From: JAGFIY01 sp964499285
GTDB lineage: Bacteria; Bacteroidota; Ignavibacteria; Ignavibacteriales; Melioribacteraceae
Length of the DNA stretch: 37,609 nucleotides
NCBI GenBank assembly: GCA_964499285.1
Contig: CAZCLA010000030.1
Span: 1-37,609, forward strand
Reading direction: 5' to 3'
Position numbers and translations under genes: made by a program. The notes beneath the pieces are model-generated. The model ran no database searches, was not told the origin of the DNA, and was given only the letters and a program-made list of their open reading frames with translations. Of this stretch, positions 1 to 8,497 are shown in pieces. Each line of letters opens with the position of its first letter. Position 1 is the first letter of the stretch.

Positions 1-21
1 TTAAGCACAATACTTAACTTC

Positions 22-50
22 AAAAGTCCGGCGATCTGCCGGACTTTTTT
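22..50 (+). terminator. Rho-independent terminator of an upstream gene
   Basis: An 11-bp perfect stem (AAAAGTCCGGC / GCCGGACTTTT) with a 5-base loop is followed by a run of T. It lies just before the first gene, so it most likely ends a transcript that begins outside the window. The A-tract on the 5' arm means it could also work in the other direction. Confidence 0.85.
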
Positions 51-71
51 TTGATTTAAATTGGAAGTAAG

Positions 72-1442
72 ATGAAAAAAATCATTTGGATTTTGATCCT
101 ATCGGGAAATTTAATTTTTTCCCAAACCATGTTCAGAGGTGATTACGACTATGCAGTATTCCCTTTTGATGATCAATCAGGAATAGTTGAAATTTATTAT
201 TCGTTTTCACAGTTGGGATATGAGACAATAATTGTGAATAATAAAAAATTTATCGAAGGAACTCTTCAGATAAAAATAATTGATTTATCAAATTCAAATA
301 TTGTTGTTAACCGAGACTGGGAATTTCAATCAAAACTTGATTCGAACAATTTAATCAATAATTTAACCGGATTATTAAGATTTCAAATTGAGCTGGGAGA
401 TTATTCATGTCAAATTGCTGCATCAGATAAAAATAATCCAAATGCAAAAGAATCAGTTGAGTTTGATTTTTCAATAAAAGGAATCGATCCGAATAGATTT
501 TCAATAAGCGATATTTTGGTTGCCAGTTCTCTTGTTCAGAACAGCAAGAATAAAGAGTCAATGTTTTATAAAAATACACTTGAGGTAGTTCCTAATCCAA
601 GTAGTACATTCGGAAAAGATTTACCCGTAATATTTTTCTATTCAGAAATACATAACGTTAATGTTAACATAGAATCACAAAAATTAAAAATTGAGCATCA
701 TCTTATAAATTCTTCAAATAAAATTGTGTACAATAAATCAAAATTTGTGAATAGAATAAATCCCTCAATTGTTGATGTGGGAGTAATACCTGTAAATAAA
801 TATCCGACTGGATACTATACTTTAATTATTACTGTTGCGGATACTGTCATGAACCTAAGTACAAAATCATATAAGCAGGTTTATGTATATAATCCGGATA
901 TTATTGATTCCACATCGCAGCAATTAGCAAATGTTAATTTGTTAGCCTCGGAATTGGCTACCTTAACAATCGAGGAGTTGGATGAACTGTTTGAACAATC
1001 AAAATATATTGCCTCCCGTAAAGAGGTAAGTGATTGGGAGAAACTTACTACCTCCGAGGCAAAAAGTACATTTATATATAATTTTTGGGAAAAACGGGAT
1101 GATACTCCTGGTACTCCTGAAAATGAAGCAAAGGATGATTATTTCAATAGAGTTTTATTTGCGAATCACAATTTTGCTAATCTGATGCAGAAAAAAGGTT
1201 GGAAAACTGATTTTGGCAGAATTTATGTGACTTACGGAAAACCTTATGAGATTGAAAGATATCCAAATGAGTTAAACACAAAGCCTTACGAAATTTGGGT
1301 TTATGATTCTATACAAGGGGAGGGAAACATCATTTTTGTTTTTGCAGATCTTAATGGATTTGGTGAATATAGGCTTATTCACTCGAATAAAGTTGGTGAA
1401 CTCTCTAATGATGATTGGTATAATTTAATCAGCGGAACATAG
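72..1442 (+). CDS. GWxTD domain-containing exported protein (copy 1)
   Basis: The 456-residue protein has a short hydrophobic N-terminal signal peptide (about residues 1-18, ending near IFSQ). A long beta-rich middle region follows. The C-terminal domain carries the family signature GWKTD at residues 376-380, followed by FGRIYVTYGKP. GWxTD is a domain of unknown function reported mainly from the FCB group, and proteins carrying it are usually exported. The gene is 9 bases upstream of a membrane glycosyltransferase and has a diverged paralogue at 3363, so the three probably share an envelope process. The biochemical role is unknown. Family assignment is confident; an envelope role is inferred only from the signal peptide and neighbours. 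Confidence 0.85.
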   Translation: MKKIIWILILSGNLIFSQTMFRGDYDYAVFPFDDQSGIVEIYYSFSQLGYETIIVNNKKFIEGTLQIKIIDLSNSNIVVNRDWEFQSKLDSNNLINNLTGLLRFQIELGDYSCQIAASDKNNPNAKESVEFDFSIKGIDPNRFSISDILVASSLVQNSKNKESMFYKNTLEVVPNPSSTFGKDLPVIFFYSEIHNVNVNIESQKLKIEHHLINSSNKIVYNKSKFVNRINPSIVDVGVIPVNKYPTGYYTLIITVADTVMNLSTKSYKQVYVYNPDIIDSTSQQLANVNLLASELATLTIEELDELFEQSKYIASRKEVSDWEKLTTSEAKSTFIYNFWEKRDDTPGTPENEAKDDYFNRVLFANHNFANLMQKKGWKTDFGRIYVTYGKPYEIERYPNELNTKPYEIWVYDSIQGEGNIIFVFADLNGFGEYRLIHSNKVGELSNDDWYNLISGT

Positions 1443-1451
1443 TTCTTTAAA

Positions 1452-3323
1452 ATGAAGTTGAATCCCAAAATTAAAAAATCCGCTCTGCTTTCAGATCTGG
1501 ATAAAGCTGAAAAAAAATTACTATTTGTAATCCTGCTTACGGCATTAGCTCTTCGTGTGTATTATGTGTTCGATATTTTTAATACTCCTTTCCTGCAGCA
1601 TCTCTTTTCTGATCCCGCAATTTATAGTCAGTGGGCAAAAGATTTAGTCGCTAATGGATTTGTTGGCGATTCGGTTTTTTTTATGGCTCCGCTCTATCCT
1701 TATACTTTAGCGGTTTTTTATTCTCTGTTCGGGGAATCAAATTTGCCCGTACTTTTGTTTCAAAGTTTAATAAGTACATTAACTATTCTTTTTATTTATC
1801 TGGCTGCAAGAAATTCATTTTCTAAATTTACTGCAGTTGCGGCAGCTATAATTGCGGTTTTTTATTCACAGTTCATTTTTTACTCAGGTTTAGTTCTATC
1901 CGAAACAATCCAAATCTTTTTCCTCACTATACTTTTGTACTTATTATCTAAAAAAGATGAGTTTTATCTGACTGATAAATGGATGATGATTGGATTATTC
2001 CTTGGTTTCTCACTATTGCTACGAGGAAATATTATTCTAATCTTTTTTGGTATCGTATTATGGATGATTGCGAGAAGAAGATCAGATAAAAAATTCAAGC
2101 CCGTTTTTGTTAAATCACTTGTAAACCTAACAATTGGAGCAGCCGCTTTGGTATTGTTTGCTGCTGTTCACAACTACATTGTTGGAAATGATTTTGTTTT
2201 ACTCACTTCCAATGGTGGTATTAATTTCTATATCGGAAATAATGAAAAAGCGCAAGGAGTATTCGTTACACCTACTGAATTTGATTATTCTTCGGATATG
2301 ACCGGAGAAAAATATGTCGAACAGCAAAAAGGTTCGGAATTATCTCCTTCGGAAGTGTCATCGTACTGGTATGATAAGAGTTTTAATTATATTTTCAACA
2401 ATCCGGGCGATGAAATATTTCTCCTCTTGAAAAAATTCTTATTGTTTTGGGGAGAAAACGAAAACTCTCAATCATCGGTAATCAACTACGATTACTTCAA
2501 AAATAATTACTCACATTTACTACAGCTTCCATTTTTTAACTGGCTTTTCATTTCGTCTCTCGCTGTTTTGGGATTGTTTTTTTATAGAAAAAATAAGGAG
2601 CATAATGGACTTTTTTATGTAGTGCTTGTGATGTACGTTTTTGCTACAATAATATTTTTTGTTAATGGCCGTTATAGACTTGGAATTACTCCATTGGTGA
2701 TAATTTTTGCAGCTTTTGGAATAGAACAATTGATTGCTTCTATTAAAGATCTCAATTTTTCTGTGCTAAAAATCCCGATAGGCGTTCTGATCAGTTTTTT
2801 TATTGTCTATTATCTAATTCTGGACAAGCCCGAATTCACTGAATACGATGCGTATTTATATCTGGGTGATATTGCATTTGAAGAAAAAAATTATGACGAA
2901 GCAATCGAACAGTACAATCGTTCATTATTTTTCCGAGATTATTATATGACTTATATGAACATCGGGAATGCTTTTGCACTGAAAAAAGATTTCCGGAACG
3001 CAATTTCATCATTTACAAAAGCAATTAACAGAAATCCTGCTGATGTGAAAGCTCATTTTAACTTGGGATTTGCATACACTCAAATAGGTGAATTTGAACA
3101 CGCCCTAAATTCTTATCAGAGAGCGATTGAACTCGATCCAACTTTTGCAGGCGCTTATAGAAACTCCGGAATCATTCATTATGTATCCGAAAATTACGAA
3201 GAAGCACTTTATTATTTTGAAAAATTCCTTTCACTTTCGGATGATGAGGAAATTAATGCTTCTGTTAGATACGATATTGACAAGATAAAAACAGAGTTTC
3301 TCAATAAGGAAACTAATAAATAA
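1452..3323 (+). CDS. GT39/PMT_2-like membrane glycosyltransferase with C-terminal TPRs
   Basis: The 623-residue protein has a cytoplasmic N-terminal stretch, then about ten or more hydrophobic segments to roughly residue 455, and a soluble tail of tetratricopeptide repeats (about 475-610; e.g. AYLYLGDIAFEEKNYDEAI and AHFNLGFAYTQIGEFEHAL). The first extracytoplasmic loop contains FSDPAIYSQWAKDL followed by FMAPLYPY, which matches the acidic catalytic loop of GT-C enzymes of the ArnT/PMT_2 type. Such enzymes move a sugar from a polyprenyl phosphate to a protein or lipid on the outer face of the inner membrane. The TPR tail suggests it docks a partner, possibly one of the flanking GWxTD proteins. 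Donor and acceptor cannot be read from the sequence. Confidence 0.8.
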   Translation: MKLNPKIKKSALLSDLDKAEKKLLFVILLTALALRVYYVFDIFNTPFLQHLFSDPAIYSQWAKDLVANGFVGDSVFFMAPLYPYTLAVFYSLFGESNLPVLLFQSLISTLTILFIYLAARNSFSKFTAVAAAIIAVFYSQFIFYSGLVLSETIQIFFLTILLYLLSKKDEFYLTDKWMMIGLFLGFSLLLRGNIILIFFGIVLWMIARRRSDKKFKPVFVKSLVNLTIGAAALVLFAAVHNYIVGNDFVLLTSNGGINFYIGNNEKAQGVFVTPTEFDYSSDMTGEKYVEQQKGSELSPSEVSSYWYDKSFNYIFNNPGDEIFLLLKKFLLFWGENENSQSSVINYDYFKNNYSHLLQLPFFNWLFISSLAVLGLFFYRKNKEHNGLFYVVLVMYVFATIIFFVNGRYRLGITPLVIIFAAFGIEQLIASIKDLNFSVLKIPIGVLISFFIVYYLILDKPEFTEYDAYLYLGDIAFEEKNYDEAIEQYNRSLFFRDYYMTYMNIGNAFALKKDFRNAISSFTKAINRNPADVKAHFNLGFAYTQIGEFEHALNSYQRAIELDPTFAGAYRNSGIIHYVSENYEEALYYFEKFLSLSDDEEINASVRYDIDKIKTEFLNKETNK

Positions 3324-3362
3324 ATACAATTCTTTTCTTATCTTTAAAACAAAAATTTATTT

Positions 3363-4703
3363 ATGTTAAGAAAATTAATACTGGCTTCGGTATTCTTTTC
3401 GATATTTACTATAACACCTGCTCAAAGCAGCGATATTATAAATTTGACATCTGCTGTTTTTAAGTATGATTCCACATCAAATTATATTGAAATTTATTAT
3501 GCAATAAATCGTTCACAATTAGCTTCTATTAATGTCGATTCTCTCCTAATTTATGAATACACGCTGCGAATCAATTTAGCTGATGCGGACTCTTCAATTT
3601 TTTCACAAGCATGGAATTCCAAGGATACAGTATCGATTGAGCAAACTTATAATCTTCCTGCATTGGGTTTGGTAAAAAAAATTATTCCGATCGGCAACTT
3701 CAATTTGGAATATTCACTTAGTGATAACTATAATAGTGATTTAATTGCTTCTAAAAGCTACTCTGTCGATTCACCCGATTATCAGTTAGAGAACTCGATA
3801 AGTAGTATAGAACTCGCTTATTCAGTTGATGAAACTGAAGAGATTTCTATGTTCTCGAAAGGAAAGTATAAAATTATCCCAAATCCATCGTTAGTTTATT
3901 TGAACAATTCATTACTTAATTATTACGCCGAAATTTATGGGAATATTAATCCTGTTATAGTTAGACGAATAATTGAGAATTCAAAAAATGATGAGGTTTA
4001 TCGAAAGGATAAACTCGAGAGATCATCTTATACCTCGTCAATTGAAGTAGGACGCATTAATCTGTCTGCTTTCGAAAGCGGTAGTTACAATTTTAAAATT
4101 CAACTTCTTGATACATTGAATAATGTTTTATCTGAAAGATCACAACCATTCTTTGTGATAAATAGAAGTAGAACAGATGTGACAACTTCCGGAAGTAAAA
4201 AAACTGATTTTTTAGAAAGTAGATTCGCAGTATTTTCCGAGGAAGAGTGTGAGGACCTGTTTGACGAGACTCAGTATTTTGCCACTAAAGAAGAAAAACA
4301 ATTATGGGAAAAAGCTGCTTCACTTGAAGCGAAACGAAAATTCCTTTTCGATTTTTGGAAGCGACGAGATTATCAAAATCGGGGTGATGATAACAGATTT
4401 TTTGATGAGGTAATGCGAAGAGTTAAGTATGCAAAAGAAAATTTTACTTCTATTCTGAAAGACGGCGTAAAATCGGATAGAGGAAGAGTGCTTATCCTAT
4501 ACGGTTTTCCTGACGAGATAAATTATTATACAAATGAACCTAATCTTAAACCTTATGTAACTTGGCGTTATTATTCTATTGAAAATGGAGTTACCTTCAT
4601 ATTCGGTGATATTGAAGGGTTCTCGGAATATACTTTGCTTCACTCGGATAAACGGGGAGAACTTCATAATTATCATTGGACGGACAGACTCGAGATAAAG
4701 TGA
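3363..4703 (+). CDS. GWxTD-like exported protein (copy 2, degenerate signature)
   Basis: The 446-residue protein has a signal peptide (about residues 1-20, ending near PAQS). It is collinear with the protein at 72: both have a PNPS segment in the middle, an acidic helical stretch ending in W(E)K..S.EAK, and a C-terminus of the form EY-L-HS-K-GEL-W. The signature position reads GVKSD (residues 368-372) in place of GWxTD, so the tryptophan and threonine are lost while flanking residues (RGRVLILYG) are kept. It is a diverged paralogue, probably exported. The last 4 bases overlap a possible GTG start of the next gene, suggesting translational coupling. Function unknown. Confidence 0.75.
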   Translation: MLRKLILASVFFSIFTITPAQSSDIINLTSAVFKYDSTSNYIEIYYAINRSQLASINVDSLLIYEYTLRINLADADSSIFSQAWNSKDTVSIEQTYNLPALGLVKKIIPIGNFNLEYSLSDNYNSDLIASKSYSVDSPDYQLENSISSIELAYSVDETEEISMFSKGKYKIIPNPSLVYLNNSLLNYYAEIYGNINPVIVRRIIENSKNDEVYRKDKLERSSYTSSIEVGRINLSAFESGSYNFKIQLLDTLNNVLSERSQPFFVINRSRTDVTTSGSKKTDFLESRFAVFSEEECEDLFDETQYFATKEEKQLWEKAASLEAKRKFLFDFWKRRDYQNRGDDNRFFDEVMRRVKYAKENFTSILKDGVKSDRGRVLILYGFPDEINYYTNEPNLKPYVTWRYYSIENGVTFIFGDIEGFSEYTLLHSDKRGELHNYHWTDRLEIK

Positions 4704-5575
4704 TCGATAAAAACAAATTAGAATATTTCCTCTTTAATACATTCGCGAAGTTTTTTCATTTTATTGGTATTAAAAATTCCCGAAAAGCAGCAAAATATCT
4801 TGCCTGGTTTTTCTTTAAAGTTATAAAATTAAGAAAAGATGTCGTCCTCAAAAATCTTAGAACTGCTTTTCCCGAACTTATTGAATCGGATATAAAAAAA
4901 CTTGCCCTTGAAAATTACCGAAATATTCTTCTTACTATGATCGAACTAATGTTCATGGAAAAGTTGAGCAGACAGGATGTGCTAAACTTACTGGCAGATG
5001 GTCAACAATATAAATATCAAAATTTGGTGAAGGAAGGAAAACCGGTTTTTTTGCTTACCGCACATTTTGGAAATTGGGAAATTGCAGGTTTAATTGCGGG
5101 TTTATTGACAGATAGGATTATGTATGGTCTGTATAAAGAGCAACGTAATAATTATATAACAGACTACATCAACAGGAGAAGAACACAATTTGGGAATAAG
5201 GTTATTTCACTGGGAGCTTCTGTAAAGGAGATTTTCAGTGTACTAAAAAACAAAGGAACTGTTGGAGTTGTCGGTGATCAGAGAGGACCACGAGAAGGAA
5301 TGAGAGTCATGTTTTTCAATCAGCCCACCGCAATATATTCTGGAACAGCTTCTATTGCAATTAAATTAAATGTGCCTATACTAGTATCATTTGCGGCTAG
5401 GACAGAGAATGATAAATTTAAAATATTTATGGAAGAAATTGAGTATCAAAAATTCAGCGGGACAATCGACGAAAAAATTCAACAGATAAATCAAGAATAC
5501 TTTAATATTTTAGAAGGGATGATTAAAGTCTATCCCGCTCAATGGTTTTGGATGCACAATATTTGGAAGTATTAA
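4700..5575 (+). CDS. LpxL/HtrB-type lysophospholipid/lipid A acyltransferase
   Basis: This is a lysophospholipid acyltransferase (LPLAT) family enzyme of about 291 residues. The catalytic HX4E motif appears as AHFGNWE (His near residue 122 from this start). GVVGDQRGPREG follows, typical of Kdo2-lipid A lauroyl/myristoyl acyltransferases. These enzymes transfer a secondary acyl chain to lipid A at the inner face of the inner membrane. A hydrophobic stretch near residues 20-40 fits membrane association. The longest reading frame opens at ATG 4676, 28 bases inside the preceding gene. An in-frame GTG at 4700 gives the usual GTGA 4-base overlap and is preferred here, but the start is not settled. 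A heptosyltransferase follows after one base, supporting an LPS/lipid A role. Confidence 0.82.
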   Translation: MIDKNKLEYFLFNTFAKFFHFIGIKNSRKAAKYLAWFFFKVIKLRKDVVLKNLRTAFPELIESDIKKLALENYRNILLTMIELMFMEKLSRQDVLNLLADGQQYKYQNLVKEGKPVFLLTAHFGNWEIAGLIAGLLTDRIMYGLYKEQRNNYITDYINRRRTQFGNKVISLGASVKEIFSVLKNKGTVGVVGDQRGPREGMRVMFFNQPTAIYSGTASIAIKLNVPILVSFAARTENDKFKIFMEEIEYQKFSGTIDEKIQQINQEYFNILEGMIKVYPAQWFWMHNIWKY

Positions 5576-5576
5576 A

Positions 5577-6587
5577 ATGAATAAAGCACTTGTCATCCAA
5601 ACAGCATTCTTAGGGGATGCAATTTTAACTCTTCCTATGATTCAATACTTTAAGGAAAACAATAGACATGTTGAATTGGACGTAGTCTGTATACCATCTA
5701 CAAAAGAAGTGTTTGAAAAATCTCTCCATGTAAGCGAAGTATTTGTTATCGATAAAAAAGGAAAAGAAAAAAATATATTTTCTCTTTTTCGATTTGCTAA
5801 AAAACTTGTTAGAGAACATTACGATTTGGTCATTTCACCTCATCGTTCTATGAGATCATCGCTGCTCAGTTTTTTAGTTAAACCCAAAGATTCAGTTTCG
5901 TTCGATAAATCTGCGGGCTCTTTTTTATATAAAAGGAAAATAAAATATAATCATAACGAACACGAAGTTTTAAGAAACCTTCGTCTCGTAAATTTTAATG
6001 AAAGCAATTGGAAAATATTTCCTTCACTTAATTATTCGGATGGTGAAAAACAAAATGTGAATGATTTTCTTACGTCATATTTGGATAAAGATGGACTTGT
6101 TTGTGCGGTGGCGCCCGGTTCTGTGTGGGAAACAAAAAAGATGCCTCAATATCTATTTACAAAACTAATCGAAGAACTGAGAAAAAGAAATTGCTTGGTA
6201 GTTTTAATCGGCGGGAAAGATGACTCGAAGTTGTGTGAAGAGATCTCCTCCAAATTTGATGAGAATGTGATTTCTGTTGCCGGCAAGTTTAATGTTTCCG
6301 AAACATCATTCTTACTTACAAAATGCAAATTTCTGGTTACCAACGACAGTGCTCCGACTCATATCGGTATGTCAGCAAACATTCCCGTATTTACGGTTTA
6401 TTGTTCCACTGTCCCGGAATTTGGATTTTTTCCATACTCAGAAAAAAGTCTAACGTTTGGAGTAACGGATCTCGACTGTAAGCCATGTGGAATTCACGGA
6501 CACAAAAAATGTCCAATTGGAACTTTTGAATGTGGACATAAAATAAATTTGTTTCAAATAATGGATAAAGTGGAAGAACTTATCTGA
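5577..6587 (+). CDS. ADP-heptose:LPS heptosyltransferase-like GT9 glycosyltransferase
   Basis: The 336-residue protein is of glycosyltransferase family 9. The N-terminus MNKALVIQTAFLGDAILTLP is the acceptor-side signature. In the C-terminal half, APGSVWETKKMP and LVTNDSAPTHIG form the nucleotide-sugar site of WaaF/WaaC-type enzymes. A Cys-rich segment near the end (CKPCG...KKCPIGTFECG) is common in heptosyltransferase II-like proteins. It probably adds heptose to the inner LPS core in the cytoplasm. It starts one base after the stop of the acyltransferase, so the two are almost certainly co-transcribed. WaaF is the likeliest subtype, but other GT9 members cannot be excluded. Confidence 0.85.
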   Translation: MNKALVIQTAFLGDAILTLPMIQYFKENNRHVELDVVCIPSTKEVFEKSLHVSEVFVIDKKGKEKNIFSLFRFAKKLVREHYDLVISPHRSMRSSLLSFLVKPKDSVSFDKSAGSFLYKRKIKYNHNEHEVLRNLRLVNFNESNWKIFPSLNYSDGEKQNVNDFLTSYLDKDGLVCAVAPGSVWETKKMPQYLFTKLIEELRKRNCLVVLIGGKDDSKLCEEISSKFDENVISVAGKFNVSETSFLLTKCKFLVTNDSAPTHIGMSANIPVFTVYCSTVPEFGFFPYSEKSLTFGVTDLDCKPCGIHGHKKCPIGTFECGHKINLFQIMDKVEELI

Positions 6588-6628
6588 AAATTTCAGTAAA
6601 TTATTCGATAAAAATGATTTAACTCCCC

Positions 6629-7465
6629 ATGACTTGGTTTAATTTCGAAGAACTTAAAAAATCTTCTGTTTATATCACACCAAATTTGCCTGTACTTCAG
6701 ACAAAAAGATATAAATTTGGATTAGGACAGGTATTATTCTTCATTATTTCGTTTGTAGCAATGGTAGTTCTGTTTACAACTCTATTGATACTTTTTACAC
6801 CCATTAAAGAAGTAGTACTTCTTACCGAAAAAGACCGTCTTGAAAATTATACTGAAAGAATAAAAGAACTGGAAGATAAAATTGTTTTTCTTTCGAACGA
6901 AGTATCTGAACTATCCTCGACCAATAAAAAGTTAAAATATGCAATCCTGCTCGGCAGTGGCGAGATTGATTCAAGCGCTACCGAATTCGATTCTTTGAGA
7001 ATTGATGATGAAACGGGTAAGGTTACGGAAGGTGGAACGGTTTTATTCGCATTTTTAAAATTGTGGGAAAAATTTTTCCCGGATTTAATTGACACGAATA
7101 TTGTTTTTATTGAACCGGTTAATTCGATTGTGACACAGTATTTTAACCAGGAAAGAGGGCATCTTGGTTGGGATTATGCTGCAAAATCTGGTAGTCCAGT
7201 CTATGCTTCGGCTGGGGGCCTCGTACTGTCCGCTTCCTTCTCTGACAGCGATGGTTACTGGATGATGATCGATCACGGCTCCGGTTATATAACTAAATAT
7301 AAGCATTGTTCAAGCTTACTTAAAAGAGAAAGAGAGTATGTTTACCAAGGTGAGTTGATTGCTTTGACTGGTAGTACGGGCACAAAATCTACCGGTCCAC
7401 ACCTTCATTTCGAATTGTGGCACTTTGGCAAAGTAATGGATCCGGCAGTAATTTTTAGTAAATAA
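6629..7465 (+). CDS. Membrane-anchored M23 family metallopeptidase
   Basis: The 278-residue protein has a single transmembrane segment (about residues 33-58), a coiled coil (about 70-105, e.g. RIKELEDKIVFLSNEVSEL) and a C-terminal M23/LytM domain. Zinc and catalytic residues are visible: GHLGWD (H178, D182), YKHC (H226) and GPHLHFE (H258, H260). All key positions are kept, so it should be an active peptidoglycan endopeptidase facing the periplasm. A bactofilin follows after 9 bases. This pairing and layout resemble the LmdC-bactofilin systems that shape the cell wall in other bacteria. No strong ribosome binding site is seen before this ATG, and no better in-frame start is evident. Confidence 0.9.
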   Translation: MTWFNFEELKKSSVYITPNLPVLQTKRYKFGLGQVLFFIISFVAMVVLFTTLLILFTPIKEVVLLTEKDRLENYTERIKELEDKIVFLSNEVSELSSTNKKLKYAILLGSGEIDSSATEFDSLRIDDETGKVTEGGTVLFAFLKLWEKFFPDLIDTNIVFIEPVNSIVTQYFNQERGHLGWDYAAKSGSPVYASAGGLVLSASFSDSDGYWMMIDHGSGYITKYKHCSSLLKREREYVYQGELIALTGSTGTKSTGPHLHFELWHFGKVMDPAVIFSK

Positions 7466-7474
7466 GGAGGGTTA

Positions 7475-7852
7475 ATGGGACCAAAAAAAGATTTTCGTTC
7501 AAGTGAGGAAGTCAGCATTCTTAGCAAAGGAGTAAAAATTGAAGGTAAATTCAGCAGTGATGGAAATGTGAGGATCGATGGGATTATTGTCGGTGATGTA
7601 TTAGTGAACGGAAATCTGACTTTGGGAGACGGATCAAAAATACAAGGCGAGATAAATGCAAAAAATGTCACAATCAGTGGTTCGATTGAAGGAAGTGTAA
7701 AAGCTACGGAAAAAGTTATTCTTGAATCTACTTCGCGGCTGAAAGGAGACGTTATTTCCAAACTTCTGATTATTCAAGAAGGCGCAAAATTCGACGGTAA
7801 GAGCACAATGACTCCTATTCCTACAAGTGCTCCGAAACCTGATATAAAATGA
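7475..7852 (+). CDS. Bactofilin (polymer-forming cytoskeletal protein)
   Basis: The 125-residue protein has the short right-handed beta-helix repeats of the bactofilin/DUF583 family (KIEGKFSSDGNVRIDGIIVGD, then NVTISGSIEGSVKATEKV). It is flanked by a short disordered N-terminus and a Pro/Thr-rich tail. Bactofilins self-assemble into filaments without nucleotide and often recruit cell-wall enzymes. A strong ribosome binding site (GGAGG at 7466-7470) fixes the start. It follows the M23 peptidase gene closely, and its last 4 bases (ATGA) overlap the first ATP synthase operon gene. Confidence 0.92.
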   Translation: MGPKKDFRSSEEVSILSKGVKIEGKFSSDGNVRIDGIIVGDVLVNGNLTLGDGSKIQGEINAKNVTISGSIEGSVKATEKVILESTSRLKGDVISKLLIIQEGAKFDGKSTMTPIPTSAPKPDIK

Positions 7853-8106
7853 ATCCACTCAAAGGATCCGCAGAAAAGTTCGGCAAGTCTGCTCAAGAAG
7901 TTGGGCCTTATTTAGGTCTTGGTGCACAATTAGCAGCTACAATAATTCTAATGTTTTTTTTAGGCAGATGGCTCGATAGCGAATTTGAGACAGAGCCAAT
8001 TCTTACCATTTCATTTGCTTTTTTCGGTGGATTTGCTGGTATTTATAATTTTATAAAAACGGTTCTTCAATTAAATAAGAAAAAAAATAATGTCAAAAAC
8101 GATTAA
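7849..8106 (+). CDS. atpZ: AtpZ/AtpI family ATP synthase accessory protein
   Basis: The 85-residue membrane protein has two hydrophobic helices (about residues 24-42 and 50-72) and the family pattern LGAQLAATIILMFFLGRWLD. AtpZ proteins head many F-type ATP synthase operons and are thought to aid cation supply or c-ring assembly with AtpI. The start overlaps the bactofilin stop (ATGA), and the end overlaps the next gene by 17 bases, so the genes look translationally coupled. Confidence 0.8.
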   Translation: MNPLKGSAEKFGKSAQEVGPYLGLGAQLAATIILMFFLGRWLDSEFETEPILTISFAFFGGFAGIYNFIKTVLQLNKKKNNVKND

Positions 8107-8497
8107 ACCGGTTGTTGCAATATTTATTATAGGTTATGGAATAATTGCTCTGTTATACTTTAATGAATCAATTTCTCAAGACGAACTTACTGCTTCGATT
8201 TATGCGGGAATACTGAATTTATTTAACAGTTTTACTGCATTTTATCTCTTCGAAAAATCGAGGGGAAAACCAAATAAAATCTTTCTTTTATCCGTTTTAG
8301 GCGGAATGGGTGCTAGGCTTGTCGTCATTCTTGCTGCGGTTATTATTTTCATAAAATTCTTGAATGTTGACAGATATGGATTTATATTAGTATTCTTTAT
8401 TTTTTATTTTCTTCTGCTTTCAGTGGAAATAATGCATTTTTACACAAACGTGAAAGCGAAAAATATTACGGATACTAATGAACGAGACGACGGTTAA
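8090..8497 (+). CDS. atpI: AtpI-like ATP synthase accessory membrane protein
   Basis: The 135-residue protein has four predicted transmembrane segments and a conserved-looking GGMGARLVVILAAVIIF helix, as in AtpI/subunit I-like proteins. Position is the strongest argument: it lies between atpZ and atpB and overlaps both (17 and 20 bases). AtpI acts as a chaperone for c-ring assembly in other bacteria. The sequence is not highly conserved, so the name is mainly positional. Confidence 0.65.
   Translation: MSKTIKPVVAIFIIGYGIIALLYFNESISQDELTASIYAGILNLFNSFTAFYLFEKSRGKPNKIFLLSVLGGMGARLVVILAAVIIFIKFLNVDRYGFILVFFIFYFLLLSVEIMHFYTNVKAKNITDTNERDDG

Noticed and set aside
7405..7761. 118-aa minus-strand ORF opposite the bactofilin gene
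   Set aside because: Ser/Pro/Phe-rich composition is the reverse-frame shadow of the well-supported bactofilin and M23 genes.
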